A DNA stretch of 7,081 nucleotides from Planctomycetaceae bacterium. GTDB lineage: Bacteria > Planctomycetota > Planctomycetia > Planctomycetales > Planctomycetaceae. Positions 1-7,021 of this stretch are shown in pieces. The stretch lies in contig JAEUIG010000168.1 in assembly GCA_016795125.1 (NCBI GenBank), forward strand, positions 1 to 7,081, given 5' to 3'. Made by a program: the position numbers and the translations under genes. Each line of letters opens with the position of its first letter. The first letter of the stretch is position 1. The notes beneath the pieces are model-generated. The model searched no databases and was not told the DNA's origin. It worked only from the letters and a program-made list of their open reading frames with translations.

Positions 1-68
1 ATTCCTCGTTGTGACCTGATGCGGAGCATTTTCACCTCCGCAGTGACCTCGTTGTGTGATTCTCCGGC
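1..68 (+). other. Leader upstream of the exbD-like gene, possibly with the end of an upstream gene
   Basis: No complete gene fits here. Two forward frames close almost at once, with TGA at 12-14 and TGA at 17-19, so an upstream co-directional gene could end at either; too little remains to identify it. The third forward frame stays open to about 118, inside the next gene, and is probably meaningless. The leader contains a 10-base direct repeat (CCTCGTTGTG at 4-13 and 47-56) and a 6-bp inverted repeat (GCGGAG at 21-26, CTCCGC at 36-41, 9-base loop). There is no T-run after the stem, so it is not a convincing terminator. No -35/-10 promoter is evident and no Shine-Dalgarno motif precedes the ATG at 69. 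Confidence 0.35.
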
Positions 69-851
69 ATGCCGATTCGTTTCCGTTGCCCGCATTGCAA
101 ACAGACGCTCAGTGTGAGCCGCAAGAAAGCGGGCACGGGAGTAGTCTGCCCCGCGTGCAGCCAGGATGTGCAGGTCCCCTCCATCGAAGGCATCGCGCCT
201 CCCGCCGCAGCGGTCCCCGTTCCGATGGACGCAGCCTACGCCCCGTCGCACGGCGCCGAGGGAGACGTCCTGCGATTCGGCGACGGCGACATGGAGGAGG
301 CGAACCCCGCCTTCGTCATGCCTCCCGTGGTCGACGTCGGCACTCCCCCCGATCGCCAGGACACCCGCTCCGTCTGGGAGACCGACCTCGGCGACTGGGA
401 AGAACACCCGGCCTTTCACAACGCCCCGCGCCGCACCATCAAGGACGAAGCGGATATGACGTCGATGGTCGACGTCACGTTCCTGCTGCTGGTGTTCTTC
501 ATGATTACGGCGTCGTTCAGCGTAACCAAGGCGCTGCAGTCCCAGCCCCCCTCGGCCGAAGAAGGCGCGTCCGGCGCTCCCTCGCCGATCACCATGGATG
601 AGCTGGCCGAAGCGTCGGTCGTCGTGGAGATCGCGGCCGACGACTCGATCCGTGTCGACGACGTCCCCGTCGCCGGTCCGGTCGAACTCGGAGAAGTGCT
701 CGCCGCCAAGATCGGCGGCGAAGGCAAAACCGAGTTGGTCATCGAAGCTGAGTACCGCGCCACCCACGGCATGGTTGTCACCGTCACCGACGTCGCCATG
801 CAGGCCGGCATGCAAAGAGTCCGCCGAGTCTCCCGACCCGAACAGCAATAA
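69..851 (+). CDS. ExbD/TolR-type biopolymer transport protein with N-terminal zinc ribbon
   Basis: A 260-residue protein. ExbD/TolR proteins work with ExbB/TolQ in the inner membrane to turn proton flow into work on envelope partners. Residues 1-35 look like a small zinc ribbon, with cysteines at 7, 10, 27 and 30 (CPHC, 16 residues, CPAC). Residues 36-128 are a Pro/Ala- and acid-rich cytoplasmic linker. The membrane helix (about 133-152) carries the family hallmark MVDVTFLLLVFFM, where Asp135 sits at the place of the proton-relay aspartate. Residues about 184-255 match the periplasmic ExbD fold, ending in GMVVTVTDVAMQAGMQRV. E. coli ExbD has about 141 residues and a short cytoplasmic tail, so the front half is an addition. 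ATG 69 is chosen because the ribbon begins five residues later. There is no Shine-Dalgarno motif. No ExbB partner is visible; one would be expected just upstream. The ExbD assignment is firm; the ribbon's function is unknown. Confidence 0.9.
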   Translation: MPIRFRCPHCKQTLSVSRKKAGTGVVCPACSQDVQVPSIEGIAPPAAAVPVPMDAAYAPSHGAEGDVLRFGDGDMEEANPAFVMPPVVDVGTPPDRQDTRSVWETDLGDWEEHPAFHNAPRRTIKDEADMTSMVDVTFLLLVFFMITASFSVTKALQSQPPSAEEGASGAPSPITMDELAEASVVVEIAADDSIRVDDVPVAGPVELGEVLAAKIGGEGKTELVIEAEYRATHGMVVTVTDVAMQAGMQRVRRVSRPEQQ

Positions 852-880
852 ATCCGACCGCCGACCCCTCGACCTCATCT

Positions 881-908
881 CTGAATCCCGAATCCTGAAT
901 CCCGAATC
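881..908. repeat. Four-unit heptamer tandem repeat in the intergenic gap
   Basis: The gap holds two perfect copies of the 14-mer CTGAATCCCGAATC (881-894 and 895-908). Each copy is itself two heptamers, so the tract is four uninterrupted units of C(T/C)GAATC. It ends eight bases before the ATG of the FHA gene at 916 and lies outside both coding regions. Tandem heptamers of this kind occur between genes in several bacterial groups; their role is generally unclear. Here the tract fills the place where a ribosome-binding site would be expected, and it contains no GGAG-like motif. The repeat is directly visible; any regulatory role is a guess. Confidence 0.85.
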
Positions 909-915
909 CTCCGTA

Positions 916-3900
916 ATGGCTCACCTGGACATCGCATTCCTGACCGGAGACTCGGAGCGGCGCGAGCTGTCCAAGCAGCAGCCGGTCTCGATCGGCAGCT
1001 ACAAGTCCAACGACATCGTCGTCGATGAAAAGGGCGTCGAGCTGATCCATTGCCGGATCAGTTGGAACAAATCGGCCTTCGAGGCCGTCGCCGCCGGCGT
1101 CGAACCGATCGACGTGAACGGCAATCTGCAGCAGCGGGCCGTCCTCAAGTCGGGCGACGTCGTCCGCATTGGTTCGGTCGACATCACGTTTGCCGGCGAA
1201 GGCGCCGAACGCGGCGGAGGCGCCGCGGCGCCCGCTGACGAAAGCACGTTTGGCCTCAAGCCCGTCACCGGCGATCTCCCGTCCTTCCTGTCGGAGCCGG
1301 ACGATGATCCCGTCATTCCGCCCAAGCGCACAGCCTCCAAACCGCGCGCTGCCGAGCCGCCCGCGACGCCGAAAAAGGCCGCCAAACCCGCGCCGGCACG
1401 CAACGACGACGACTGGATGAAAGGCATGAGCGGTCTGGCGGCCGAAAGCCAGCCGGAGCTGCCGGCCCATCGCCCCCGCTCACAGCCGGCCGCCGCATCG
1501 GCCGCCGAGCCTGACGTTGATGAACTCGACGAGCTGGAAGAACCAACGGAGCAGAAGGGAGCGGCGGCGCCCGTTGTGTCCGATCGCCTGCGGACCGCGC
1601 TGCACAATCGCCGCGACCGTCCGGGAGACGAAGACACCCTCCGTTCCCCCGTCGTCCTGGGACTCGGCGGACTCGCCATCACGCTCCTCCTGCTCGCCGG
1701 CGTGTTCTACTTCGTCGGCGCGCGGCGCTCCACGCAGGAAGAGTTCGATGCCGCCCGCGCCGTGTTCGACGAAGGCAAGTACGCGCAGGCCATTACTCAG
1801 CTCACGGAATTTGCCAACAAGCATCACGGCGACCCGCTCGAAGAAACGGCCCTCATGCTGGCTGGTCTGGCCGGAGCCGACCGCCATCTGTCGGGAGCCG
1901 TCAAAGACTGGCCCAAGGGACTCGAGGCGCTCAAGACGTTCATCAACGACGCGCGCGACTACGACGGCTTCGAGGAGCAGCACGCCGGGATCGCCGAACG
2001 CGCGACCCGCATCGCCCGCGGCGGCGCCGAAGCCGCCGGCAAAACCTTCGACCGATCGTTGCTCAAGGTCTCCGACGACGCCGTTACGCTCGTGACGACC
2101 TACACCTCCAAGGACACCCCTCCCACGGAACTCGTGCAGGAAGTCGCCAGTCTCCGTCGGCAGTCGGAAGCGGCGATCCTCGAACACGAAACCTTCGATA
2201 CCGCGCTCGCTGCCGTCACGGCCGCCCTGAATGCCAAAGACCCCATCAAGGCGCTGGAGATCCGACGCGACCTCCTCGTCCGCTATCCGGAGTTTGCCAG
2301 CGACAAGCGCCTCGACGCGCAGATGCAGGCCACCCTCACCGCCGAAGCGCAGCGTGTCGTCCCCGAATCCATCGATCGCCCCGCCGCGACCGACGCCCCG
2401 GCCTCCTCCCCGGCGCCGCTCTCGCTCGCCTTCTTCGCGCGGTCCCGCACCGACGTCGTCTCTGTCAACGAAGCCGTCTGCGTCCTCGCCAAAGACTGCG
2501 TCTACGGAGTCGACACCGTCACCGGCGCTCCCCGGTGGCGGCACGTCATCGGACTCAACACGCCGTTCTTCCCGGTCCGGGAGCCCGGCACCCCCAGCCT
2601 GATCACCTTCGACACCCGCTCCAACGAACTCCTCAGGCTGCAGCAGAACACTGGCGAACTGCTGTGGCGGCAGACGCTTGGCGAACCCGCCTCCGGGCCG
2701 CCGCTGCTGGACGAGGGACAGTTGTACGTCCCGCTTCTGTCCGGCGCGCTCGTCAAGGTCGACCTGCAGTCGGGAGCCGCTTCCACCCGCGTGCAGTTCT
2801 CTCAGTCGATCTCCGCGCCCGTCGCTCTCACCAACGGCAGCCACCTCGTCGTCGCCGGAGACCGCGACGTTGTCTACACGCTCACCAAGCAGCCGCTCGA
2901 ATGCGTCGGCGTCTCCTACCTCGCACAGAAACCCGGCTCGATCGCCGCCCCGCTCGTGGCCATCGGTCCCTACGTGCTCCTCGGAGAGAACACAGGCGCC
3001 CGCACGTGTACCTTGCGTCTGCTGCAGGCCTCGGACCCGCTCCACTTGCAGGAAATCGCCGCCGCCAACGTGGCCGGCAGCGTCCTCGACCTCCCTGTGA
3101 TTCGCGGGCGCGACCTGTTCGTTCCTTCCAGCGGCGAACGCGTCGCCGCCTTCACCATCTCGGACGACGCCGGCCAGCCCCCGTTGATCGCCGGCCCGAA
3201 TTTCCAGGTGCAGGGCGGGGGTGAAAGCACGTCCTATCTCGCCACGGGGCCCGACCGGCAGTTGTGGATGGCCGGCAGCGCCCTCCGCAAGCTGCAACTG
3301 ACGACCAACGCCCTCGAGGCCGACCAGAAGGTCGTCGCCGTCGGCCTCTCCACGCAGCCGCTCCAGTACGTCGGCGGCACCATGTTCAATGCCCGCCAGC
3401 GGCCCTACACGTCCGCCGTCACGTTCACCCAGACCAATCGCGAAGAGTTGACCAGCGACTGGCAGGCGGTCGTCGGCGCGCGAATCATCACGAGCAACCT
3501 CACGCCGGGAGACAAGCCCGCCTTGCTCTGCGTGACCGAGGCCGGGCACATCTTCCGTACGCTCCCCGCGCATTGGCAGCAGGGGGGCTTCTTCGGCGAA
3601 GCGGTCCGGCTCCCGTTGTCCGACGAACTGCGCGAGCCGATCCACGCCGTCCCCTTTGGCCAGGGACAACTCGCGGTCACGGCGGGAGGCAGTGAACCCA
3701 AGCTCTGGCTCATCTCCCGGCTCGGCCAGATCGACGCCAGCTACCCGCTCGATGCTCCGCTGCAGGCCGCGCCCGTCCCGCTCGGAAACCGCTTCCTCCT
3801 GCCCGTCGCCGGCAAACTGCAGCTCTCGTCCGGATCGGGACAACCGCCTGTCGAAGCGTATTCATTGCCGAGCGACCAGGCCGCCACCATCAAGTGGCGA

Positions 3901-4488
3901 CAGGTGCTCGGCATCGATGAGCAGAACGCGGTCGCCATCACGCAGTCCGGACAGGTCCTGCAGATCAGGCAGCAGAGCAGTCCCCGTTCACATCTGGCGG
4001 AAGTCACCCGCATCGAGCTGGAAGCCCCGGTCGAGGTGCAGTCCGACGCGCGCGACGGCCGGATCGCCATCGCCGATGTCGGTCAGCAGGTCCGCGTGCT
4101 CGATGCTCTCACGCTCGACGCCGCCGGACGACGCACCCTCGACGCCCCCGTCTCCAACGATGTCTGGCTCGTCGGCGATGCCCTGTTTGTCGAAACCGCC
4201 GCATCCAGCCTCCACTGTCTCGACCTGAATGCAGAACTCACGTCCCGCTGGCAACTGGATCTCAACGGCGCCGGACTCGCGGGGCGACCGCTGAAGGTCG
4301 GCGACTCGCTGCTCATCGCCCTGGTGGACGGACGAGTCCAGTTGATCGCCGCAGCGACCGGTGAGGTCCAGAAAGAACTGACGACCGGCTGCAGGCTCTC
4401 GGGCGCGCCGGTCAACGCCGCCGGCGAATGGCTCGTCCCGTCACTGGACGGCAGTCTCATCCGCGTGACGGAGATCGGCACGCCATGA
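916..4488 (+). CDS. FHA domain, membrane helix and PQQ-like beta-propeller protein
   Basis: A 1190-residue protein, probably a single-span membrane protein with its N-terminus inside. Residues 1-95 resemble an FHA domain: IGSYKSNDIVV (26-36), His45, Asn68-Gly69 and the closing LKSGDVVRIGSVDITF. Residues 96-245 are a Pro/Ala/charge-rich linker with an acidic patch at 200-212. The membrane helix is about 246-268, preceded by basic residues. TPR-like helices follow (about 272-330 and 430-470). From about 497 to the end come PQQ/BamB-like repeats, with clear units around Trp541 (YGVDTVTGAPRWRH), Trp584 (NTGELLWRQTLG) and 1143-1155. No dehydrogenase cofactor site is recognised, so a binding or scaffold role is more likely than catalysis. 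ATG 916 is chosen because the FHA fold starts there; the frame is open upstream only over another gene. It follows the exbD-like gene by 64 bases and overlaps the next gene by four. The domains are clear; the function is unknown. Confidence 0.85.
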   Translation: MAHLDIAFLTGDSERRELSKQQPVSIGSYKSNDIVVDEKGVELIHCRISWNKSAFEAVAAGVEPIDVNGNLQQRAVLKSGDVVRIGSVDITFAGEGAERGGGAAAPADESTFGLKPVTGDLPSFLSEPDDDPVIPPKRTASKPRAAEPPATPKKAAKPAPARNDDDWMKGMSGLAAESQPELPAHRPRSQPAAASAAEPDVDELDELEEPTEQKGAAAPVVSDRLRTALHNRRDRPGDEDTLRSPVVLGLGGLAITLLLLAGVFYFVGARRSTQEEFDAARAVFDEGKYAQAITQLTEFANKHHGDPLEETALMLAGLAGADRHLSGAVKDWPKGLEALKTFINDARDYDGFEEQHAGIAERATRIARGGAEAAGKTFDRSLLKVSDDAVTLVTTYTSKDTPPTELVQEVASLRRQSEAAILEHETFDTALAAVTAALNAKDPIKALEIRRDLLVRYPEFASDKRLDAQMQATLTAEAQRVVPESIDRPAATDAPASSPAPLSLAFFARSRTDVVSVNEAVCVLAKDCVYGVDTVTGAPRWRHVIGLNTPFFPVREPGTPSLITFDTRSNELLRLQQNTGELLWRQTLGEPASGPPLLDEGQLYVPLLSGALVKVDLQSGAASTRVQFSQSISAPVALTNGSHLVVAGDRDVVYTLTKQPLECVGVSYLAQKPGSIAAPLVAIGPYVLLGENTGARTCTLRLLQASDPLHLQEIAAANVAGSVLDLPVIRGRDLFVPSSGERVAAFTISDDAGQPPLIAGPNFQVQGGGESTSYLATGPDRQLWMAGSALRKLQLTTNALEADQKVVAVGLSTQPLQYVGGTMFNARQRPYTSAVTFTQTNREELTSDWQAVVGARIITSNLTPGDKPALLCVTEAGHIFRTLPAHWQQGGFFGEAVRLPLSDELREPIHAVPFGQGQLAVTAGGSEPKLWLISRLGQIDASYPLDAPLQAAPVPLGNRFLLPVAGKLQLSSGSGQPPVEAYSLPSDQAATIKWRQVLGIDEQNAVAITQSGQVLQIRQQSSPRSHLAEVTRIELEAPVEVQSDARDGRIAIADVGQQVRVLDALTLDAAGRRTLDAPVSNDVWLVGDALFVETAASSLHCLDLNAELTSRWQLDLNGAGLAGRPLKVGDSLLIALVDGRVQLIAAATGEVQKELTTGCRLSGAPVNAAGEWLVPSLDGSLIRVTEIGTP
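4470..4488 (+). promoter_or_regulatory. Shine-Dalgarno-like motif and ATGA stop/start overlap
   Basis: GGAG at 4470-4473 lies 11 bases before the ATG at 4485. The ATG shares its last two bases with the TGA stop of the FHA-propeller gene (4486-4488). This arrangement usually goes with translational coupling, where ribosomes finishing one gene restart on the next and keep the two products in proportion. It also supports 4485 as the true start. The spacing is slightly longer than ideal, so the motif itself may contribute little. Confidence 0.55.
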
Positions 4489-7010
4489 TCGCCCGCAGAA
4501 TGACCTGGGAAGCACTCCGGGCGATGCTGGCGAACTGGTTCGCCGCCTTCGCCTGCTGCGCACTCGCGGCGAACATCGCCCTCGCGCAGCCCGCCGACCC
4601 GGCCGACCCCGCGGCGGCGACGGAAGCACCGGCCGAAGAAACCACGCCGCAGCCGCCCCCCAACGTCGCCGATACCGCGCTCCCCAAGCTGGAGGACCTC
4701 ACCCTTCCGACGGCCGAGGAACTCCTCACGCAACCCCCGCGCGACTGGATTGTCCTGAAAAACCAGGATGTCGTCGTCTGCGAACCCGTCGCTCCCCGAC
4801 CCGACACGCTCGCCAAACGCAAACTGGAAATCGACGCCAAAGCCCAGGAACGCCGCGGCAAGTCCGGCGAAGAACTCGATCGCATCCAGGCCGAGTACGA
4901 ACAGCTCCAGCTGCTCGTCATCACGCTCCCCGAGGAAACGGAAAACCCCGAGTACGCGCTGCCGATCAATCTGATCGAACGCATCGTGCACCACGAAGAC
5001 CTCGTCCTCCAGCGGATCGACGCGCTCATCGACGAGGCCAGTCTCGCGACTGCGTTCGAACTGCTCCTCCGGCTGGAACGGCAGTGGGACAACTGGCCCG
5101 GAGTCAAGGACCGCCACAACAAGTTGCTGTTCGCCGACGGCCGGCAACGCCTCGCAAACGGTGATCCCGAATCCACCCTGGTCGTCCTCACCGATCTGCG
5201 GGAACGCGACCCCGAGTACAACGGCCTGATGGACACGATCGCCGAGGCCCTGGGGACCATGGCCTCGCGGGCCATTGCCGCTGGCGACCAGCGCGGCGCC
5301 AGGCACTTCCTGTTCCGCCTGGATGACATGTATCCCGGGCATCCCGTCTTCCAGCAGTATTCCGCCGACATGGCGCAACGCGCCAACGAACTGCTGGCCT
5401 CCGCCGAACAGGCCTCGCGCGACAGTCAGCCCGACAAGGCCGCCGACCTCGCCGAACAGGCCGCCATCTACTGGCCGCGGACGCCAAATCTCATGCCACG
5501 GTTTCGTCCGCTCGCCCAGCGCTACCAGCGGCTCCGTGTCGGCGTCGTCTCGCTCCCCGTCAGCGACGCCATCGGTTCCGTCGCCGCCGCCGCCGCCGCC
5601 GACCCCGCCGCCGAACGCGAACGCCGACTCATGGACGTGCCGCTGTTTGAAGTCGAGCGCTTCCGCAACGGCTCCGCCTATTACCGCACCCGCTATTTCG
5701 AGTCCTGGGAACCGTTCGATCTCGGGCGGCGGCTGCTGATCACGCTCCGGCAGACGCGACAGCCCTGGGAAACCCAGAACATCCTCGATGCGCCGGCGTT
5801 CGTCGCCCTGCTCGAGCAGCATCTCGATCCTGCCAATCCCGGCTACGACGAGCGGCTCGACGGATACATCGAGTCCGTCGCCGTGCGCTCCCCGGTCGAA
5901 CTCGAACTCCGATTCCGCCGCGTGCCGGCCCGCATCGAGCCGCTGCTCGCAGCGCTCGTGCCGACCGCCGCATCCGCCGGCGATGAGGACGTCGCCGGGA
6001 TTTCCGCCGGCGGCTTCACGCGGGGCGACGCCGGCGCCGGTCACGCCGTGTTTCGCCGGGCCGTTCCCGAACCCGAAGGGTTGGCCGAATACCACGTCGC
6101 CGAAGTCGTCGAACACCTGTACCCCTCGTACGACAAGGCAGTCCTTGGTCTCAGGCAGGGGGAAGTCTCCATGCTCCCGGACCTCCCCGACTGGATTGTC
6201 CGCCGCGTGCAGGTCGATCCGAGACTGAAGGATGAATTGTTCGTCCAGCAATACGCCTTGCCCACGACGCACATCCTGCAGGTCAATCCGGCGTCCCCCG
6301 CACTCCGCGTCCGCGAACTGCGACGCGCGCTGCTGCACGCCCTCGACCGCGAGCGCATCCTCAAGGACGTCGTGCTTCGCGATCCGCAGTCGGCCCACGG
6401 CCGTGTCGTGACCAGTCCCTTCCCCTCCTTCAGCCCGGCCAACAGCCTCGATGTCGGCCAGCATGCCTTCGACCAGTCCGCCGCCCTCGCGCTCGTCCTC
6501 GCGGCCGCGCAGCAGATGGACAATCAGCTTCCCACCCTGAAAATGCTGGTCCCGCCAACCCCCGTCGAACGCGCCGCCGCCGAACAGCTGGTCCGCGACT
6601 GGCGGCGAATCCGCATCGAGGTCGAACTCGTCGATCTCGCCGCCGTTCCCGACGACGCCGATGACTGGGACCTCTGCTACCGCACGCTCAGCATCGCCGA
6701 GCCGACCGTCGCGCTGTGGCCCTTCTTGTCGACGGCACCCACGGCCCAGATCGCCGATCTCTCCGTGTTCCCCGACTGGCTGCGGCAGTCCCTGGTTGAA
6801 GTCGACCGCACCAGCGACTGGGGACGCGCCCTCGGAACCGTTAACGGCCTGCACGCCAAGCTGTGGTCGGAAGTCCGCTGCCTGCCACTCTGGGAAGTCG
6901 ACAACTTTCTCGTCGTCCGTCGCAACGTGCAGGGATTCCCCGACCGCCCGATGCATCCCTATCACGGCATCGAGCGCTGGACCATGCAGGCCTGGTACCC
7001 CGCGGAGTAA
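4485..7010 (+). CDS. Exported family 5 solute-binding protein with TPR-like N-terminal half
   Basis: An 841-residue protein. Residues 1-34 form a signal peptide (MIARR, a hydrophobic core, then NIALA before Q35). A Pro/Ala/Glu-rich stretch follows, then a globular segment from about residue 85 (DWIVLKNQDVVVCEP), a probable coiled coil near 110-140, and TPR-like helical pairs at about 187-335. Residues about 350-841 match family 5 extracellular solute-binding proteins (DppA/OppA/AppA type), with FEVERFRNGSAYYRTRYFESWEP in the first lobe and ILQVNPASPALRVRELRRAL plus ALDRERIL (596-626) in the second. These normally deliver peptides or other small ligands to an ABC importer; members have about 500-550 residues, so the first 350 are extra. 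No permease or ATPase is in the window, so transport is unproven. The start overlaps the upstream stop as ATGA, with GGAG at 4470-4473. ATG 4500 is a weaker alternative because it loses the basic residues of the signal peptide. Confidence 0.85.
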   Translation: MIARRMTWEALRAMLANWFAAFACCALAANIALAQPADPADPAAATEAPAEETTPQPPPNVADTALPKLEDLTLPTAEELLTQPPRDWIVLKNQDVVVCEPVAPRPDTLAKRKLEIDAKAQERRGKSGEELDRIQAEYEQLQLLVITLPEETENPEYALPINLIERIVHHEDLVLQRIDALIDEASLATAFELLLRLERQWDNWPGVKDRHNKLLFADGRQRLANGDPESTLVVLTDLRERDPEYNGLMDTIAEALGTMASRAIAAGDQRGARHFLFRLDDMYPGHPVFQQYSADMAQRANELLASAEQASRDSQPDKAADLAEQAAIYWPRTPNLMPRFRPLAQRYQRLRVGVVSLPVSDAIGSVAAAAAADPAAERERRLMDVPLFEVERFRNGSAYYRTRYFESWEPFDLGRRLLITLRQTRQPWETQNILDAPAFVALLEQHLDPANPGYDERLDGYIESVAVRSPVELELRFRRVPARIEPLLAALVPTAASAGDEDVAGISAGGFTRGDAGAGHAVFRRAVPEPEGLAEYHVAEVVEHLYPSYDKAVLGLRQGEVSMLPDLPDWIVRRVQVDPRLKDELFVQQYALPTTHILQVNPASPALRVRELRRALLHALDRERILKDVVLRDPQSAHGRVVTSPFPSFSPANSLDVGQHAFDQSAALALVLAAAQQMDNQLPTLKMLVPPTPVERAAAEQLVRDWRRIRIEVELVDLAAVPDDADDWDLCYRTLSIAEPTVALWPFLSTAPTAQIADLSVFPDWLRQSLVEVDRTSDWGRALGTVNGLHAKLWSEVRCLPLWEVDNFLVVRRNVQGFPDRPMHPYHGIERWTMQAWYPAE

Positions 7011-7021
7011 CAAACGTCTTC

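Noticed and set aside
598..915. A 106-residue N-terminal extension of the FHA protein over the exbD-like gene
   Set aside because: The translation is Ser/Pro/Arg-rich out-of-frame sequence lying over the ExbD periplasmic domain, and it crosses the heptamer repeat. The FHA fold begins at ATG 916.
1480..3843. A 787-residue open frame on the - strand opposite the FHA-propeller gene
   Set aside because: It mirrors a high-GC coding region, its translation is rich in Gly/Arg/Asp/Glu without recognisable domains, and the + strand frame has clear FHA and PQQ-like motifs.
4545..4590. Lipoprotein signal at the Cys-Cys (residues 24-25) of the solute-binding protein
   Set aside because: There is no Leu at -3, and the hydrophobic core continues after the cysteines to a normal NIALA cleavage site, so a standard signal peptidase I site is more likely.
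5583..5600. Six GCC codons in a row (Ala367-372) as a possible phase-variable tract
   Set aside because: Trinucleotide slippage would only change the alanine count in a loop and would not shift the frame. In a GC-rich genome this is probably ordinary low complexity.
4083..7013. A 976-residue open frame on the - strand opposite the solute-binding protein gene
   Set aside because: It is a codon-bias shadow: low-complexity Gly/Val/Glu/Arg composition and no motif, while the + strand encodes a signal peptide and a full family 5 binding domain.
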